Assembly: GCA_020638905.1 (NCBI GenBank)
Contig: JACKHP010000017.1
Coordinates: forward strand, 1 to 64,000
Direction: 5' to 3'
Origin: Planctomycetota bacterium
Lineage (GTDB): Bacteria; Planctomycetota; B15-G4
DNA: 64,000 nucleotides
Shown: in pieces, positions 7,521 to 16,777 of the stretch
Position numbering within the stretch: position 1 is the stretch's first letter
Layout: the number at the start of each line of letters is the position of its first letter
Program-made: the position numbers and the translations under genes
Notes under the pieces: model-generated
Seen by the model: the letters and a program-made list of their open reading frames with translations, nothing else
What the model was told of the DNA's origin: nothing
The model's database searches: none

Positions 7521-9391
7521 CCCGGACGCACCGCCTCGCCCGCTTCGTCGACGGACGTCCACTCTTCACCGGGGTTCACGAAGCGTTCGCGCACGAGCTT
7601 CGTCTGGCGGTCGTGCAGTTCCTTGTATCGCCCGCCGTGCGCGAGCAGCTCCTCGTGCCGGCCGCGCTCGACGATCCGTCCGCCCTCGACGACCAGGATC
7701 TGGTCGGCGCTGCGGATCGTCGAGAGGCGGTGCGCGATCACGAACGTCGTGCGGTCGTGGCGCAGGCGCGCCAGGCCGTCCTGGATGAGCGCCTCACTCT
7801 CGCTGTCGAGGCTCGAGGTGGCCTCGTCGAGGATGAGGATGCGCGGCTTCGCGAGCAACGCGCGTGCGATCGACACGCGCTGGCGCTGTCCGCCCGAGAG
7901 GCGCACGCCGCGCTCGCCGACGATCGTGTCGTAGCCCTTGGGGAAGGCGCGCACGAACTCGTCGCAGTGCGCGAGGCGTCCGACCTCCTCGACCTCCTCG
8001 GGCGTGGCCTCGGGACGCGCGAAAGCGATGTTCTCGGCCACCGTCCCGTCGAACAGGAAGCTGTCCTGCAGGACGACGCCGAGGTGCCGGCGGTAGTCGC
8101 GCAGCTTGATCGACGCGAGGTCGCGCCCGTCGACGAGCACCCGGCCCTGCTGCGGACGGTGGAAGGCCATCACGAGCGCGACGAGGGTGCTCTTGCCCGA
8201 TCCCGACGAACCCACGAGCGCGGTCGTCGTGCCCGCGGGCGCGACGAACGACACGCCGCGCAGCACGGGCTCGTCGTCGGTGTACGCGAAGTGGACGTCC
8301 TCGAACGCGATCTCGCCCGACACCTCGGGGCACGCGGCGCGCGCCTCGTCGCCGTCGTCCTCGGTGATCGTCTCGCGGATCTCGCGGATGCGGTCGAGGC
8401 CCGCGAAGGCCTCCGTGATCTGCGTGCCGATCGACGCGATCTCGACCACCGGGCCCACGACGAGGCCGACGAACACGAGGTACATGAGCAGGTCGCCGAG
8501 CGACATCGTCCCGTCGAGCACCGCGCCGCCGCCCAGGATCAGGTAGAGCACGCCGATGATGCCGACGATCGCCGTGGCCAGCGCGCTGGTCAGCGAGACG
8601 CCCGTCATCGACGCCTTGACGTTCGCGAAGAGCTTCCCCACGCCGTCGCGGAAGACGGCTTCCTCGGCCGGCTCTGCGGTGTAGGCCTTGATCACGCGGA
8701 TGCCGCCGAGCGTCTGGTTGAGGCGTCCCGTCACCTCGGCGTTGATCTTGCCGCGCTCGCGGAACAGCGGACGCAGGCGCTTGAACGCCACCGCCATGAC
8801 CACGCCGAACAGCGCCAGCACGCACAGGATGACGGCCGTCATGCTCCACGAGATGTAGAACAGGACGCCCAGCGCGGCGATCGCGGTGACCGCACCGCCG
8901 ACGAGCTGCACCAGCCCGGTGCCGACGAGGTTCCGCACGCCCTCGGCGTCGGTCATGATGCGCGAGATGAGCACGCCGGTCTGCGTCGTGTCGAAGCTGC
9001 GCACCGGCATGCGCGTCACGTGCGCCTGGACGACGATGCGCATGTCGTTGATCGCGCGCTGCGCCGCGACGCCCAGCACCTGCGAGAGCGTGAAGCCGGT
9101 CACGGCCTGCACGAGCGTCGCCACCCCTCCCGCGAGCGCCAGCGGGACGAGCAGGTCGGCGCGCCCGCCCTGGAGCACGTCGTCGATGAGCGGCTTGCTG
9201 ATCGACGGCAGCACGAGGCCCGCGAGGCGGTTCACGAGCAGCACGCCGAGCCCCAGCAGCAGACGCTTCTTGTGCGCCGCGACGAGCTCGCGCGCGTCGG
9301 CGAAGGCCTGGCCGAAGCGCAGGCGCTTCTTCTTCGGCTTCGGCTCGCCGGTGGACGTCTCGTCTCGGCGCTCGGTGCGCGCGTCGCTCAT
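7517..9391 (-). CDS. ABC exporter, fused permease and ATPase (MsbA-like)
   Basis: About 624 aa. A basic N-terminus (PKPKKKRLRF) precedes six transmembrane segments of a type I exporter permease. The nucleotide-binding domain follows, with Walker A GSSGSGKST at about residue 393, signature LSGGQRQR at about 497, Walker B ILILDEATS and the H-loop in VIAHRLST. This half-size architecture works as a homodimer and flips lipids, lipid-linked sugars or drugs across the inner membrane. Family members include MsbA and multidrug exporters; the substrate is not evident. The start is the ATG at 9391; in-frame upstream sequence is low-complexity. Its stop overlaps the next gene's start by 4 bp. Confidence 0.92.
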   Translation of the reverse strand: MSDARTERRDETSTGEPKPKKKRLRFGQAFADARELVAAHKKRLLLGLGVLLVNRLAGLVLPSISKPLIDDVLQGGRADLLVPLALAGGVATLVQAVTGFTLSQVLGVAAQRAINDMRIVVQAHVTRMPVRSFDTTQTGVLISRIMTDAEGVRNLVGTGLVQLVGGAVTAIAALGVLFYISWSMTAVILCVLALFGVVMAVAFKRLRPLFRERGKINAEVTGRLNQTLGGIRVIKAYTAEPAEEAVFRDGVGKLFANVKASMTGVSLTSALATAIVGIIGVLYLILGGGAVLDGTMSLGDLLMYLVFVGLVVGPVVEIASIGTQITEAFAGLDRIREIRETITEDDGDEARAACPEVSGEIAFEDVHFAYTDDEPVLRGVSFVAPAGTTTALVGSSGSGKSTLVALVMAFHRPQQGRVLVDGRDLASIKLRDYRRHLGVVLQDSFLFDGTVAENIAFARPEATPEEVEEVGRLAHCDEFVRAFPKGYDTIVGERGVRLSGGQRQRVSIARALLAKPRILILDEATSSLDSESEALIQDGLARLRHDRTTFVIAHRLSTIRSADQILVVEGGRIVERGRHEELLAHGGRYKELHDRQTKLVRERFVNPGEEWTSVDEAGEAVRPG

Positions 9392-9744
9392 CGAACGGAC
9401 TCCCGGGAGTCCCGCATCGTCCGGACCGGGCGCGTCGCGGGCAACGCTCGATCCGCCGGCGTCATCCCGTGAGCTCGTCCTGCCGTCTCCCGGAAGGCGC
9501 TCGGCCACGATCCGGGCCGGAGCTGCTCGGGCCCGGCCCGAGGTGCTCGACTTCGGCGTGGCCCACGCGAGCGACGCGGCCTCGCGCATCCACGTGCCAG
9601 CACCGCGAGGGGCATGCTCATGGGGACGCTGGCCTGCATGGCGCCCGAGCCGATCGACGCGTCGCGCTCGAGCGTCGCTGGGCGCGCCGGCCTCCCGCAT
9701 ACTGGACGCCTCGCGCGCGCCGCGCGTCCACCGGGAACGAACCC
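9392..9744. other. divergent intergenic region between exporter and rhamnosidase
   Basis: This is 353 bases between two divergent genes. No convincing coding frame or RNA was seen. A -10-like CATACT lies at 9698-9703, about 40 bases before the rhamnosidase ATG. Other regulatory sites are not recognisable by eye. Confidence 0.5.
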
Positions 9745-12700
9745 ATGTCGAAGCCGTCGCCGCTCGCCACGTCGCTGGCCGTCGCCCTGCTGCTCGCGCT
9801 CTGCGCCACACAGGCCGAACCCGCGCCGGCCGGTGCGCCCGCGCAGGACGCCTCCCCCGCCGCCGTCTGCTCGCTCGCCGTGGCGCACCTGCGCTGCGAG
9901 CACCTCGTCGAGCCGACGGGCGTCGGCGAGCGCGTCCCTCGTCTCGACTGGCGGCTGCTCGCGACCGATGCCGTACGGCGCGGGCTGTCGCAGTCGGCGT
10001 ACCGCGTGCTCGCTGCGTCCGACGCGGCGACGCTCGCGCGCGACGAAGGCGACCTGTGGGACAGCGGACGCGTGGCGTCCGACGCGACGACCGACGTGGC
10101 CTGGGCCGGACGCGCGCTGCGCAGCGGCCAGAGCGTCTTCTGGAAGGTGCGCGTGTGGGACGAGCGCGGCACGGCGTCCGACTGGAGCCCCGTGGCGCAC
10201 TTCGGCGTCGGGCTGCTCGAGCCGTCCGACTGGCGCGCGCGCTGGATCGGCTTCGACGCGCCGCGCGCCGAGGCCGAGCGCGACCTGCCGAGCCTCGCGG
10301 GCGCCCGCTGGATCTGGCTGGCCGGCGAGGACGCGCTCGACGCGTCCACCGATCCGCGCCGCTTCCGCAAGGTCGTGTCGCTCGCCGGCGGCGCCGAGAT
10401 CGAGCAGGCCGAACTCGTCGTGACCGCCGACGACCAGTGGCGGGTCTTCCTCGACGGCGTGGCGCTCGGCGGCAGCCCCGACGAGGTCGACGCGTGGAAG
10501 CACCCGTCGGTGTTCGACGTCACGACGCGCTTGGGACCGGGCACGCACGTGCTCGGCGTCGAGGCGCGCAACGCGCACCGTGGTCCCGCGGGGCTGCTCG
10601 CGCGCCTCGTCGTGCGCACGACCGACGGCAGCCGGCGCGTGTTCGCGACCGACGCGGGATGGCTCGCCAGCGCCGACGCGCACGCCGACTGGGGCACGCC
10701 TTCGTCCTTCGAAGAGGACGGCTGGTCGTCCGCCGCCGAGGTCGGCGAGGTGGGCTGCGCCCCCTGGGGACCGCTGCGCGCCGGTGGTCCGCTGCTGCCG
10801 CCGCCGCGCCTGCTGCGACACGACGTGACCCTCGCGACGGACGTCGCGCGCGCCACGCTCTACGCCACGGCGCTCGGCCTGCTCGAGGTCGAGATCGACG
10901 GCGCACGCGTCGGTGACGACGCGCTCTCCCCCGGCTGGACGGACTACACGCGGCGCGTGAACGTACGCGCGTACGACGTGACGGCGAACCTCGCGCGCGG
11001 CGAACACGCGCTGGGCGTGATCCTCGCCGACGGCTGGCACTCGGGATACGTGGGCTACGCCGGCGAGCGCGACCTCTACGGCGAGCGCACGCGCGCGCGC
11101 GTCCAGCTCGAGGTCGAGTACGTCGACGGCACCCGCGACGTGTTCGCGAGCGACGCCGACTGGCGCGCCTCGACCGGACCGCTGCGCTCGTCCGACCTGC
11201 TCATGGGCGAGGTCTACGACGCGCGCCGCGAACTCGACGGCTGGAGCTCGCCCGGTTTCGACGACTCCGGCTGGGCGCCGGTCGACGTCGACGGCGTGCC
11301 GTCCGGCGTCGAGCTCGACATGCATCCCGGGCCGCCGATCAGGGTCTGGGCCGAGGTCGCGCCGAAGACGGTCACTCAGGTCGACGACGATCGCTTCGTC
11401 GTCGACTTCGGACAGAACCTGGCCGGCGTCGTGCGCCTCTCGCTGCGCGGCGCGCGCGGGCAGCGCGTCGTCCTGCGCCACGGCGAGCGCCTGAGCGACG
11501 ACGGCTCGCTCTACACCACGAACCTGCGCTCGGCCCGCGCCACGGACGAGTACGTCTGCCGCGGTCACGGGCTCGAGACCTTCACCCCGCGCTTCACGTT
11601 CCACGGCTTCCAGTACGTCGAGGTCACGGGACTCGGCCGCGCGCCCGACGCCGGGACGCTCACCGCCCTCGCGCTCTCGAGCGACACGCCCCTCGCGGGA
11701 CGCTTCGCGTGCTCGGATCCGATGCTCGACACGCTCGTGCGCAACACCCTCTGGACCCAGCGCAGCAACTTCCTCGACGTCCCCACCGACTGCCCGCAGC
11801 GCGACGAGCGCCTCGGCTGGACGGGCGACGCGCAGACCTTCATCCGCACCGCGACGTACCTCACCGACTCCCAGGCGTTCTACGCCAAGTGGCTCGTCGA
11901 CCTCATGGACGCCCAGCGCGCCGACGGGCAGTTCCCGATGGTCGCGCCGCTCGCGGTCGCCGGCGACGACGGCGGACCGGCCTGGGCCGACGCCGGCGTG
12001 ATCTGTCCCCTGGGCGTCTGGGACGCCTACGGCGACCGCCGCGTGCTCGCGCGCTGCTACCCGGCGATGAAGCGCTTCGTCGACTTCAGCCTGGGACGCA
12101 CCGTCGAGCTGCTCCCGCCCGCGCAGTTCCACTGCTTCGGCGACTGGGTCGCGCTGGGCGCCGACACGCCGCACACGGTGATCTTCGAGGCGTACCTGGC
12201 GCGCTCGACGCAGCTGCTGGCCGACGCCGCCGCCGCGCTGGGACGCGACGACGACGCGCGCCGCTACGCGCAGGTCGCGTCCGACGTGCGCGCCGCGTTC
12301 CGGCGCGCGTACGTCGACGACGACGCGCGCGTGGCGGGCGACACGCAGTGCGCGTACGTGCTCGCGCTGGCCTTCGACCTGCTCGAGCCGCAGCAGCGCG
12401 CGCGCGCCGCCGAGCACCTCGTCGAGCGCGTGGCCGAGCGCGACTGGCACCTCTCCACGGGCTTCGTCGGCACGAAGGACCTGCTGCCCGCGCTCTCGAA
12501 GATCGGACGCGACGACGTGGCCTGGACGCTGCTCGAACAGCGCAGCTACCCGTCGTGGGGCTTCACCATCGCGAACGGCGCGACCTCGATCTGGGAGCGC
12601 TGGGACGGCTGGACTCCCGAGCGCGGCTTCCAGGATCCGGGCATGAACTCGTTCGCGCACTACGCCTTCGGCGCGGTGACCCAGTGGATGTTCGAGCGCG

Positions 12701-13077
12701 CGGGCGGCATCCGTCCGCTCGCCGCGGGCTTCTCCGAGGTCGAGGTCGCGCCGGTGCCGGGCGGCGACGTGACCTGGGTCGACTGCGCGTACGACTCGAT
12801 CCGCGGGACGATCGCGTCCCGCTGGCGCCTGCTCGACGACGGCGCGCGGCTCGAGCTCGAGGTCGACGTGCCGCCCAACGTGCGCGCGCGCATCCGCGTG
12901 CCGACCCGCGCGCCGACGAGCATCACCGAAGGCAAACGTTCCGCGGCCGACGCGCCGGGCCTTGCGCAGGTCGCGTCCGACGCCGACGGCGTCGTCTTCG
13001 CCGTCGGCTCGGGGATGTACCGCTTCGCGTGCGACGCGCCGATCGTCCGGCGGCTCGACGAGCACGCGCCGCGCTGA
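9745..13077 (+). CDS. secreted alpha-L-rhamnosidase, GH78
   Basis: About 1110 aa. An N-terminal signal sequence (SLAVALLLALCATQA) predicts export. The domain order is that of bacterial GH78 enzymes: Ig-like N domain (LRCEHLVEPTGV, RLDWRL), an inserted galactose-binding-like part, Bac_rhamnosid_N (LEVEIDGARVGDDALSPGW), beta-sandwich (VVDFGQNLAGVVRL), the six-hairpin catalytic barrel and a C-terminal beta domain. The catalytic loop is PTDCPQRDERLGWTGD with acidic residues Asp687, Glu688 and Asp695. A second acidic residue, Glu951 (SIWERWDGW), matches the general base of the family. It releases terminal rhamnose from plant or bacterial polysaccharides or glycosides. There is no obvious operon partner. 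Confidence 0.95.
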   Translation: MSKPSPLATSLAVALLLALCATQAEPAPAGAPAQDASPAAVCSLAVAHLRCEHLVEPTGVGERVPRLDWRLLATDAVRRGLSQSAYRVLAASDAATLARDEGDLWDSGRVASDATTDVAWAGRALRSGQSVFWKVRVWDERGTASDWSPVAHFGVGLLEPSDWRARWIGFDAPRAEAERDLPSLAGARWIWLAGEDALDASTDPRRFRKVVSLAGGAEIEQAELVVTADDQWRVFLDGVALGGSPDEVDAWKHPSVFDVTTRLGPGTHVLGVEARNAHRGPAGLLARLVVRTTDGSRRVFATDAGWLASADAHADWGTPSSFEEDGWSSAAEVGEVGCAPWGPLRAGGPLLPPPRLLRHDVTLATDVARATLYATALGLLEVEIDGARVGDDALSPGWTDYTRRVNVRAYDVTANLARGEHALGVILADGWHSGYVGYAGERDLYGERTRARVQLEVEYVDGTRDVFASDADWRASTGPLRSSDLLMGEVYDARRELDGWSSPGFDDSGWAPVDVDGVPSGVELDMHPGPPIRVWAEVAPKTVTQVDDDRFVVDFGQNLAGVVRLSLRGARGQRVVLRHGERLSDDGSLYTTNLRSARATDEYVCRGHGLETFTPRFTFHGFQYVEVTGLGRAPDAGTLTALALSSDTPLAGRFACSDPMLDTLVRNTLWTQRSNFLDVPTDCPQRDERLGWTGDAQTFIRTATYLTDSQAFYAKWLVDLMDAQRADGQFPMVAPLAVAGDDGGPAWADAGVICPLGVWDAYGDRRVLARCYPAMKRFVDFSLGRTVELLPPAQFHCFGDWVALGADTPHTVIFEAYLARSTQLLADAAAALGRDDDARRYAQVASDVRAAFRRAYVDDDARVAGDTQCAYVLALAFDLLEPQQRARAAEHLVERVAERDWHLSTGFVGTKDLLPALSKIGRDDVAWTLLEQRSYPSWGFTIANGATSIWERWDGWTPERGFQDPGMNSFAHYAFGAVTQWMFERAGGIRPLAAGFSEVEVAPVPGGDVTWVDCAYDSIRGTIASRWRLLDDGARLELEVDVPPNVRARIRVPTRAPTSITEGKRSAADAPGLAQVASDADGVVFAVGSGMYRFACDAPIVRRLDEHAPR

Positions 13078-13104
13078 CGCGCTCCCGTCGAAAGGCGCGT
13101 CAGC
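13073..13104. terminator. hairpin between convergent genes with both stop codons in the stem
   Basis: A perfect 10-bp inverted repeat (GCTGACGCGC at 13073-13082 and GCGCGTCAGC at 13095-13104) has a 12-base loop. The TGA of the rhamnosidase gene and the TGA of the facing radical SAM gene lie in opposite arms and pair with each other. There is no T-tract on either strand. It probably acts as a bidirectional terminator or mRNA 3'-end stabiliser. Confidence 0.6.
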
Positions 13105-15109
13105 ACCCGCGGGCGGTCTCGCCGAACGCCCAGGGACCGAGGGACGCCACGGGTGTCACGTCGTCGGTGATCGACGCCGCGGCGAGATCGTCGAGCAGCT
13201 TCGGGCAACCACCCCGCTCGTACACGCTCTCCGTCAGCGGCAGCCAGACGAGCCGCGTGCCCTCCCGCAGCACGATGCGTGCGTCGACGAGGTCCTCGAT
13301 CGCCCGCGCCACCTCGGCATCCCGGGCCCCGAGGCGGGACGCGACGCTGGCACCGACCGCGGACGACGAACGCACGCCGTCCTCGAGTGCGAGGCCGACC
13401 TCCCGGTGCAGCATGCCGAAGTGATGCGTCTCGCCGTTCGGCGTGAAACGCGTGTCGTGGACCTCGATGCCGTCTTCGACGTCCCGCGCGCCCAGCCGGA
13501 AGGCCCCCGCCGCCGAACCTTCGCGCCATCGTTCGACCTGGTGCTGGATCACCGTGAAGATCGCAGCCAGCTCCTCTCCAGGCGGCGGATACGGATTCGC
13601 GAAGTAGTACGCCAGCGCGTCGAGGGGCAGATCGATCGCCTCGCGGACCCGCCGCCCGAGGACGATCTCGTATCGGGGATGCGGCCTCGGCGGGAGGCGG
13701 CCCCCGAAGCGCTCGGGATCCTCGCGCAACGGCGCGAAGCGCGTGATGAGGACCGGCAGGACGGTCGCCGGCGGGAGCAGGTGGACCAGCGCCGGGACCG
13801 TAGCCAGCATGTCGGCATAGTCCTCGGGTCGATCACCTGGGAACCCGAACAGGATGTTGTAGAAGCACACGACACCGTGCTGCATCGCCGTCCGGATCGT
13901 GAACACGTTCTGGAGCGCGGTCACGCCCTTCTTCATCCGCGAGAGAACCGGTGTCGCGAAGCTCTCGATCCCCGGCTGGACGCACCGCGCGCCGGCCGCG
14001 GCGAGGCGCCGGATGCGCTCGCCGTCGAGGTTGGCCTTGACCTCGTAGTGGAGCTGCCACGGAGCTCCGGACCGGGCCAGACGAGGAAGCAGCTCGTCGA
14101 ACCACGCCGTCGGCATGATGTAGTCGGAGAACCGGAACGCCCGATGGCCGTACCGGTCGGCGAGGAAGCCGAGCTGGGCGAGGACCACATCGGGCGTCTT
14201 GGCGCGGTAGCGCAGGGCGATCTCGTCGATGCCGCAGAAGGTGCAGTGCGACACCTGGCCCCACCAGCAGCCACGGGACGACTCGACCGGGATCTCCGTC
14301 ACGGCGAACGTCACCCGGTGTCGGTCCCGGAGCGCCTCGCGGGACGTGAAGAAGTCGTCGTAGTCAGGCGGCGGTGAACGATCGAGGTCGGCCTGAACCC
14401 GTCGCGAGGGGGGCGTCACCTCGCCGTCCGCGCCCCGGACGTAGGCGTTCGGGACGTCGTGCATCGCGCGGCGTCCCACGCAGGCTTCGAACAGGGGTCC
14501 GATCGCGGGCTCGCCGTCACCCTGGACGACGACGTCCATCTCGGGGAACGCCGCCTGCAGCCGGGTACCGGCTTCGCCCTGGAGCGCGTATCCCCCGAAG
14601 GCGAGGACGATGTCGGGTGCGACGGCGCGGATGCGCCGCGCGAGCGCGATCGATGCGATCGTCTGGTCGAAGAGACAGGTGAAACCCACGAGCGCGTAGC
14701 GGTCCCAGGCGATCTCGTCGACCAGCTCGTCGAGGAAGCGCGGGATGATCTCGTTTCGCAGTGCGAGCACGACGTCGCGCTGCGCGCTCACGTTCGCGTA
14801 GCGCAGGTACTCGTGGGACACGCAGCCCTGCGGGTCGCGCAGGATCTCCTCGATCCGTTGACGGCGCTTGCCGTCGACATCGTCGTCGAGGCCGCCCGAG
14901 AAGACGAAGTCGTTGAGCGCCCAGACGTTGCGGATCCACTCGTACGTCTCGTACTTCACGTGACGCAGGAGCCGCATGGGTGCGTCGAGCACGCGGCAGG
15001 GAACGCCCTCCGCATGGAGGACGCTCTTGAGGATGCCGAGTCCCAACGAGGGTTCGGTGATGCTCCCCCATGGCATCGAGACGAGCAGGACGCCCCGTTC
15101 CGCGTCCAC
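13100..15109 (-). CDS. B12-binding radical SAM enzyme, RiPP maturation radical SAM protein 1 type
   Basis: About 669 aa from a GTG. The N-terminal 200 residues resemble a cobalamin-binding domain (LGLGILKSVL, VGFTCLFDQT, LAFGGYALQGEAG, VVQGDGEPA). The radical SAM cluster motif is the spaced GCWWGQVSHCTFCGI with cysteines at about 280, 288 and 291. That CX7CX2C pattern is the one I know from the 'RiPP maturation radical SAM protein 1' family rather than the usual CX3CX2C. VESSRGCWWG and LFGFPGDRPEDYA are further family hallmarks. The start lies 14 bases after the stop of a 142-aa candidate precursor gene. Likely role: a B12/SAM-dependent modification of the precursor peptide; the chemistry is unknown. 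Confidence 0.85.
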   Translation of the reverse strand: MDAERGVLLVSMPWGSITEPSLGLGILKSVLHAEGVPCRVLDAPMRLLRHVKYETYEWIRNVWALNDFVFSGGLDDDVDGKRRQRIEEILRDPQGCVSHEYLRYANVSAQRDVVLALRNEIIPRFLDELVDEIAWDRYALVGFTCLFDQTIASIALARRIRAVAPDIVLAFGGYALQGEAGTRLQAAFPEMDVVVQGDGEPAIGPLFEACVGRRAMHDVPNAYVRGADGEVTPPSRRVQADLDRSPPPDYDDFFTSREALRDRHRVTFAVTEIPVESSRGCWWGQVSHCTFCGIDEIALRYRAKTPDVVLAQLGFLADRYGHRAFRFSDYIMPTAWFDELLPRLARSGAPWQLHYEVKANLDGERIRRLAAAGARCVQPGIESFATPVLSRMKKGVTALQNVFTIRTAMQHGVVCFYNILFGFPGDRPEDYADMLATVPALVHLLPPATVLPVLITRFAPLREDPERFGGRLPPRPHPRYEIVLGRRVREAIDLPLDALAYYFANPYPPPGEELAAIFTVIQHQVERWREGSAAGAFRLGARDVEDGIEVHDTRFTPNGETHHFGMLHREVGLALEDGVRSSSAVGASVASRLGARDAEVARAIEDLVDARIVLREGTRLVWLPLTESVYERGGCPKLLDDLAAASITDDVTPVASLGPWAFGETARGC

Positions 15110-15123
15110 GCTCGGCCCCCCGA

Positions 15124-15552
15124 TCAGATCTTGGAGTCAGCGTCCGGCGACTCGTCCCGCACGAGGGGCACGCCCCGTCGGCAGGTCGGGGTCGGGACGA
15201 AGACCAGGACGACGACCACGATGACCACGATCACGACGGCGGCCATCGGCTGCGTCGGCGACCGGTCGACCACCTGGGCGCGTGCCTTCGCGGACGCTCG
15301 CGAGACCTTGGCCAGAGTACGCCGGAGCAGCAGCGCCGGAGGCAGCGACGTCAGCTCCCTCGCGAGCACGGCATCGACGCGGACTCCGACCGAACGCGCG
15401 GCAGCCTCGGGATCGCCGAGAAACTCGCCCACGAAGCGTCCGTCGTGGATCACCGTGGCCACGACACGGTCGACGTCCGAGAGTCCGTCGTCGACGGCAC
15501 CGACTCGGGTCGACGACCCCATCCGCGATTCCTCTCCCACGCACGCGCTCAT
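15124..15552 (-). CDS. candidate RiPP precursor with leader-like region and Val/Ile-rich segment
   Basis: 142 aa, no homologue recognised. Residues about 28-75 form a leader-like helical stretch (FVGEFLGDPEAAARSVGV, then LTSLPPALL) that resembles Nif11/NHLP-style leaders in pattern only. Near the C-terminus is a block almost entirely of Val and Ile (about residues 103-118), then PTPTCRRGVPLV and an acidic tail. That block could be a modified core or an ordinary transmembrane anchor. The ATG overlaps the stop of the upstream secreted-protein gene by 4 bp, and the next gene downstream is the B12-radical SAM enzyme. The precursor role is inferred from size, order and composition. Confidence 0.55.
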   Translation of the reverse strand: MSACVGEESRMGSSTRVGAVDDGLSDVDRVVATVIHDGRFVGEFLGDPEAAARSVGVRVDAVLARELTSLPPALLLRRTLAKVSRASAKARAQVVDRSPTQPMAAVVIVVIVVVVLVFVPTPTCRRGVPLVRDESPDADSKI

Positions 15553-16529
15553 GAGTCGATCTCCGCGAAGAGTGTGTCCCCGGGTGCCCTGACGACGGTG
15601 GCTTCCGTGGTCTGGAACTGCAGTTCGAGCGGCGGCGCACCGGCCGGCAGGACGGGAACCTCCCAGGCCCAGGTCGACTCACCGACGCTCCACGCGAAAG
15701 GCGCGACGCCGTCGGTCGACACGAGGATGGTGCCCTCGGTCCGCACTCGGTATCCGATGGCACGATCTCTCGGCTCGCCGTGAAGGACGCCGTCACCCTC
15801 GCCGACCGACGGGATCCCGCCTCCCGGGGCCAGCGTCTTCGGCGCGGGCGCACCGGACTGCCCGGCGACGTCGAGATCGACGTGCTCCCCGCGGATCGCT
15901 TCCTGGTGGATCAGGACCTCGGACCGGATCACGCGCACGAAGCTGATCTCGTAGACGACCCGCCGACCGATCTCGTAGGCGCCCGTCAGCTCGTAGAAGT
16001 GGCGGCCCGACTCGTCCTCGTGGGTCCACGTGCTGCCGATGCCGATCGGCTCGTCCGGCAGGTCGATGCGCAGAGCGTCGACCGCACCCGCATCGTCGAT
16101 CCCGACGTGCTTGGTGAGTGCGTCGAGCTCGAAGCCGGCATCGAGCGTGAGCATGTTCCCGTTCGGGTGCAGGCGGACGTCGGACGGATGCATCGTCAGG
16201 ACGGACGGCAGCTCCTGTTCGGGAACGCCTCCGATCTGCTGCCTCTTCGCGATCCGTGTCGCGGGACACGACGCGTCGACAGGATCGGGCTCGCCCGTGA
16301 TGTGGATCTCGTTCCGCTCCCAGGACTGCAGGCCCCACGAGGGCATCGAATCGACTCGGTCCTCGTTCAACACGACGTCGACGGGCCACTCGACGTGCAG
16401 CACCGCGGCCACCGGATCCGCGTCCACCGCCGCGGCCGCGGCGAGCGCCTCGGCCTGCTTCAGGAGCGCGTCCGATCGCGCGTCGGACGGAACGGCACAG
16501 GCGATCAACAGCAACGATTCGCAAAGCAT
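15549..16529 (-). CDS. secreted hypothetical protein, first gene of the candidate RiPP operon
   Basis: About 326 aa. The ATG at 16529 is supported by a strong Shine-Dalgarno GAGGAGGG seven bases upstream (16537-16544). The N-terminus MLCESLLLIACAVPS is a short hydrophobic leader with a lipobox-like LIAC, so export or lipidation is plausible. The mature part is predicted all-beta (EWPVDVVLNEDRV, LPDEPIGIGSTWTHEDESG, HFYELTGAYEIGRRVVYEI). The 'IGIGSTW...Y.L' pattern recalls DUF6263-like planctomycete proteins, but I cannot confirm that. It is the promoter-proximal gene of the operon with the putative precursor and maturase. It may be an immunity, processing or unrelated cell-surface protein. 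Confidence 0.7.
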   Translation of the reverse strand: MLCESLLLIACAVPSDARSDALLKQAEALAAAAAVDADPVAAVLHVEWPVDVVLNEDRVDSMPSWGLQSWERNEIHITGEPDPVDASCPATRIAKRQQIGGVPEQELPSVLTMHPSDVRLHPNGNMLTLDAGFELDALTKHVGIDDAGAVDALRIDLPDEPIGIGSTWTHEDESGRHFYELTGAYEIGRRVVYEISFVRVIRSEVLIHQEAIRGEHVDLDVAGQSGAPAPKTLAPGGGIPSVGEGDGVLHGEPRDRAIGYRVRTEGTILVSTDGVAPFAWSVGESTWAWEVPVLPAGAPPLELQFQTTEATVVRAPGDTLFAEIDS

Positions 16530-16605
16530 GCTCGAGCCCTCCTCGACCGATCTCACCCGCGGTCATGCGACGACGGACGAGACCGTTCGCGTCGCAGATG
16601 CACTC

Positions 16606-16634
16606 AATACACGGGCGATCGTGAATCATGTCAA
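16606..16634 (-). promoter_or_regulatory. sigma70-type promoter of the candidate RiPP operon
   Basis: Read on the minus strand, a perfect -35 TTGACA (16634-16629) is followed by exactly 17 bases and a -10 TGTATT (16611-16606; 4 of 6 match TATAAT). The surrounding DNA is visibly AT-richer than the rest of the window. Transcription would start near 16599, about 70 bases before the ATG at 16529. Confidence 0.7.
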
Positions 16635-16777
16635 GGTGCGAAACACTCACAGCCGGACGACGCCTTGCATCGTCCGCTCGACATGTCAGCCGCACGAGTC
16701 CGATTCACCTTCGTGAACCGCGTGGAATCCTCGTTCACTCCGAAGCGCAGAACGTGCCGTCCCGCGCGCGCACCGCG

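Noticed and set aside
9388..13065. A 1225-codon frame on the minus strand across the rhamnosidase gene
   Set aside because: It is a GC-driven antisense frame of a clear GH78 gene, lacks any recognisable domain and has biased Arg/Ala/His composition.
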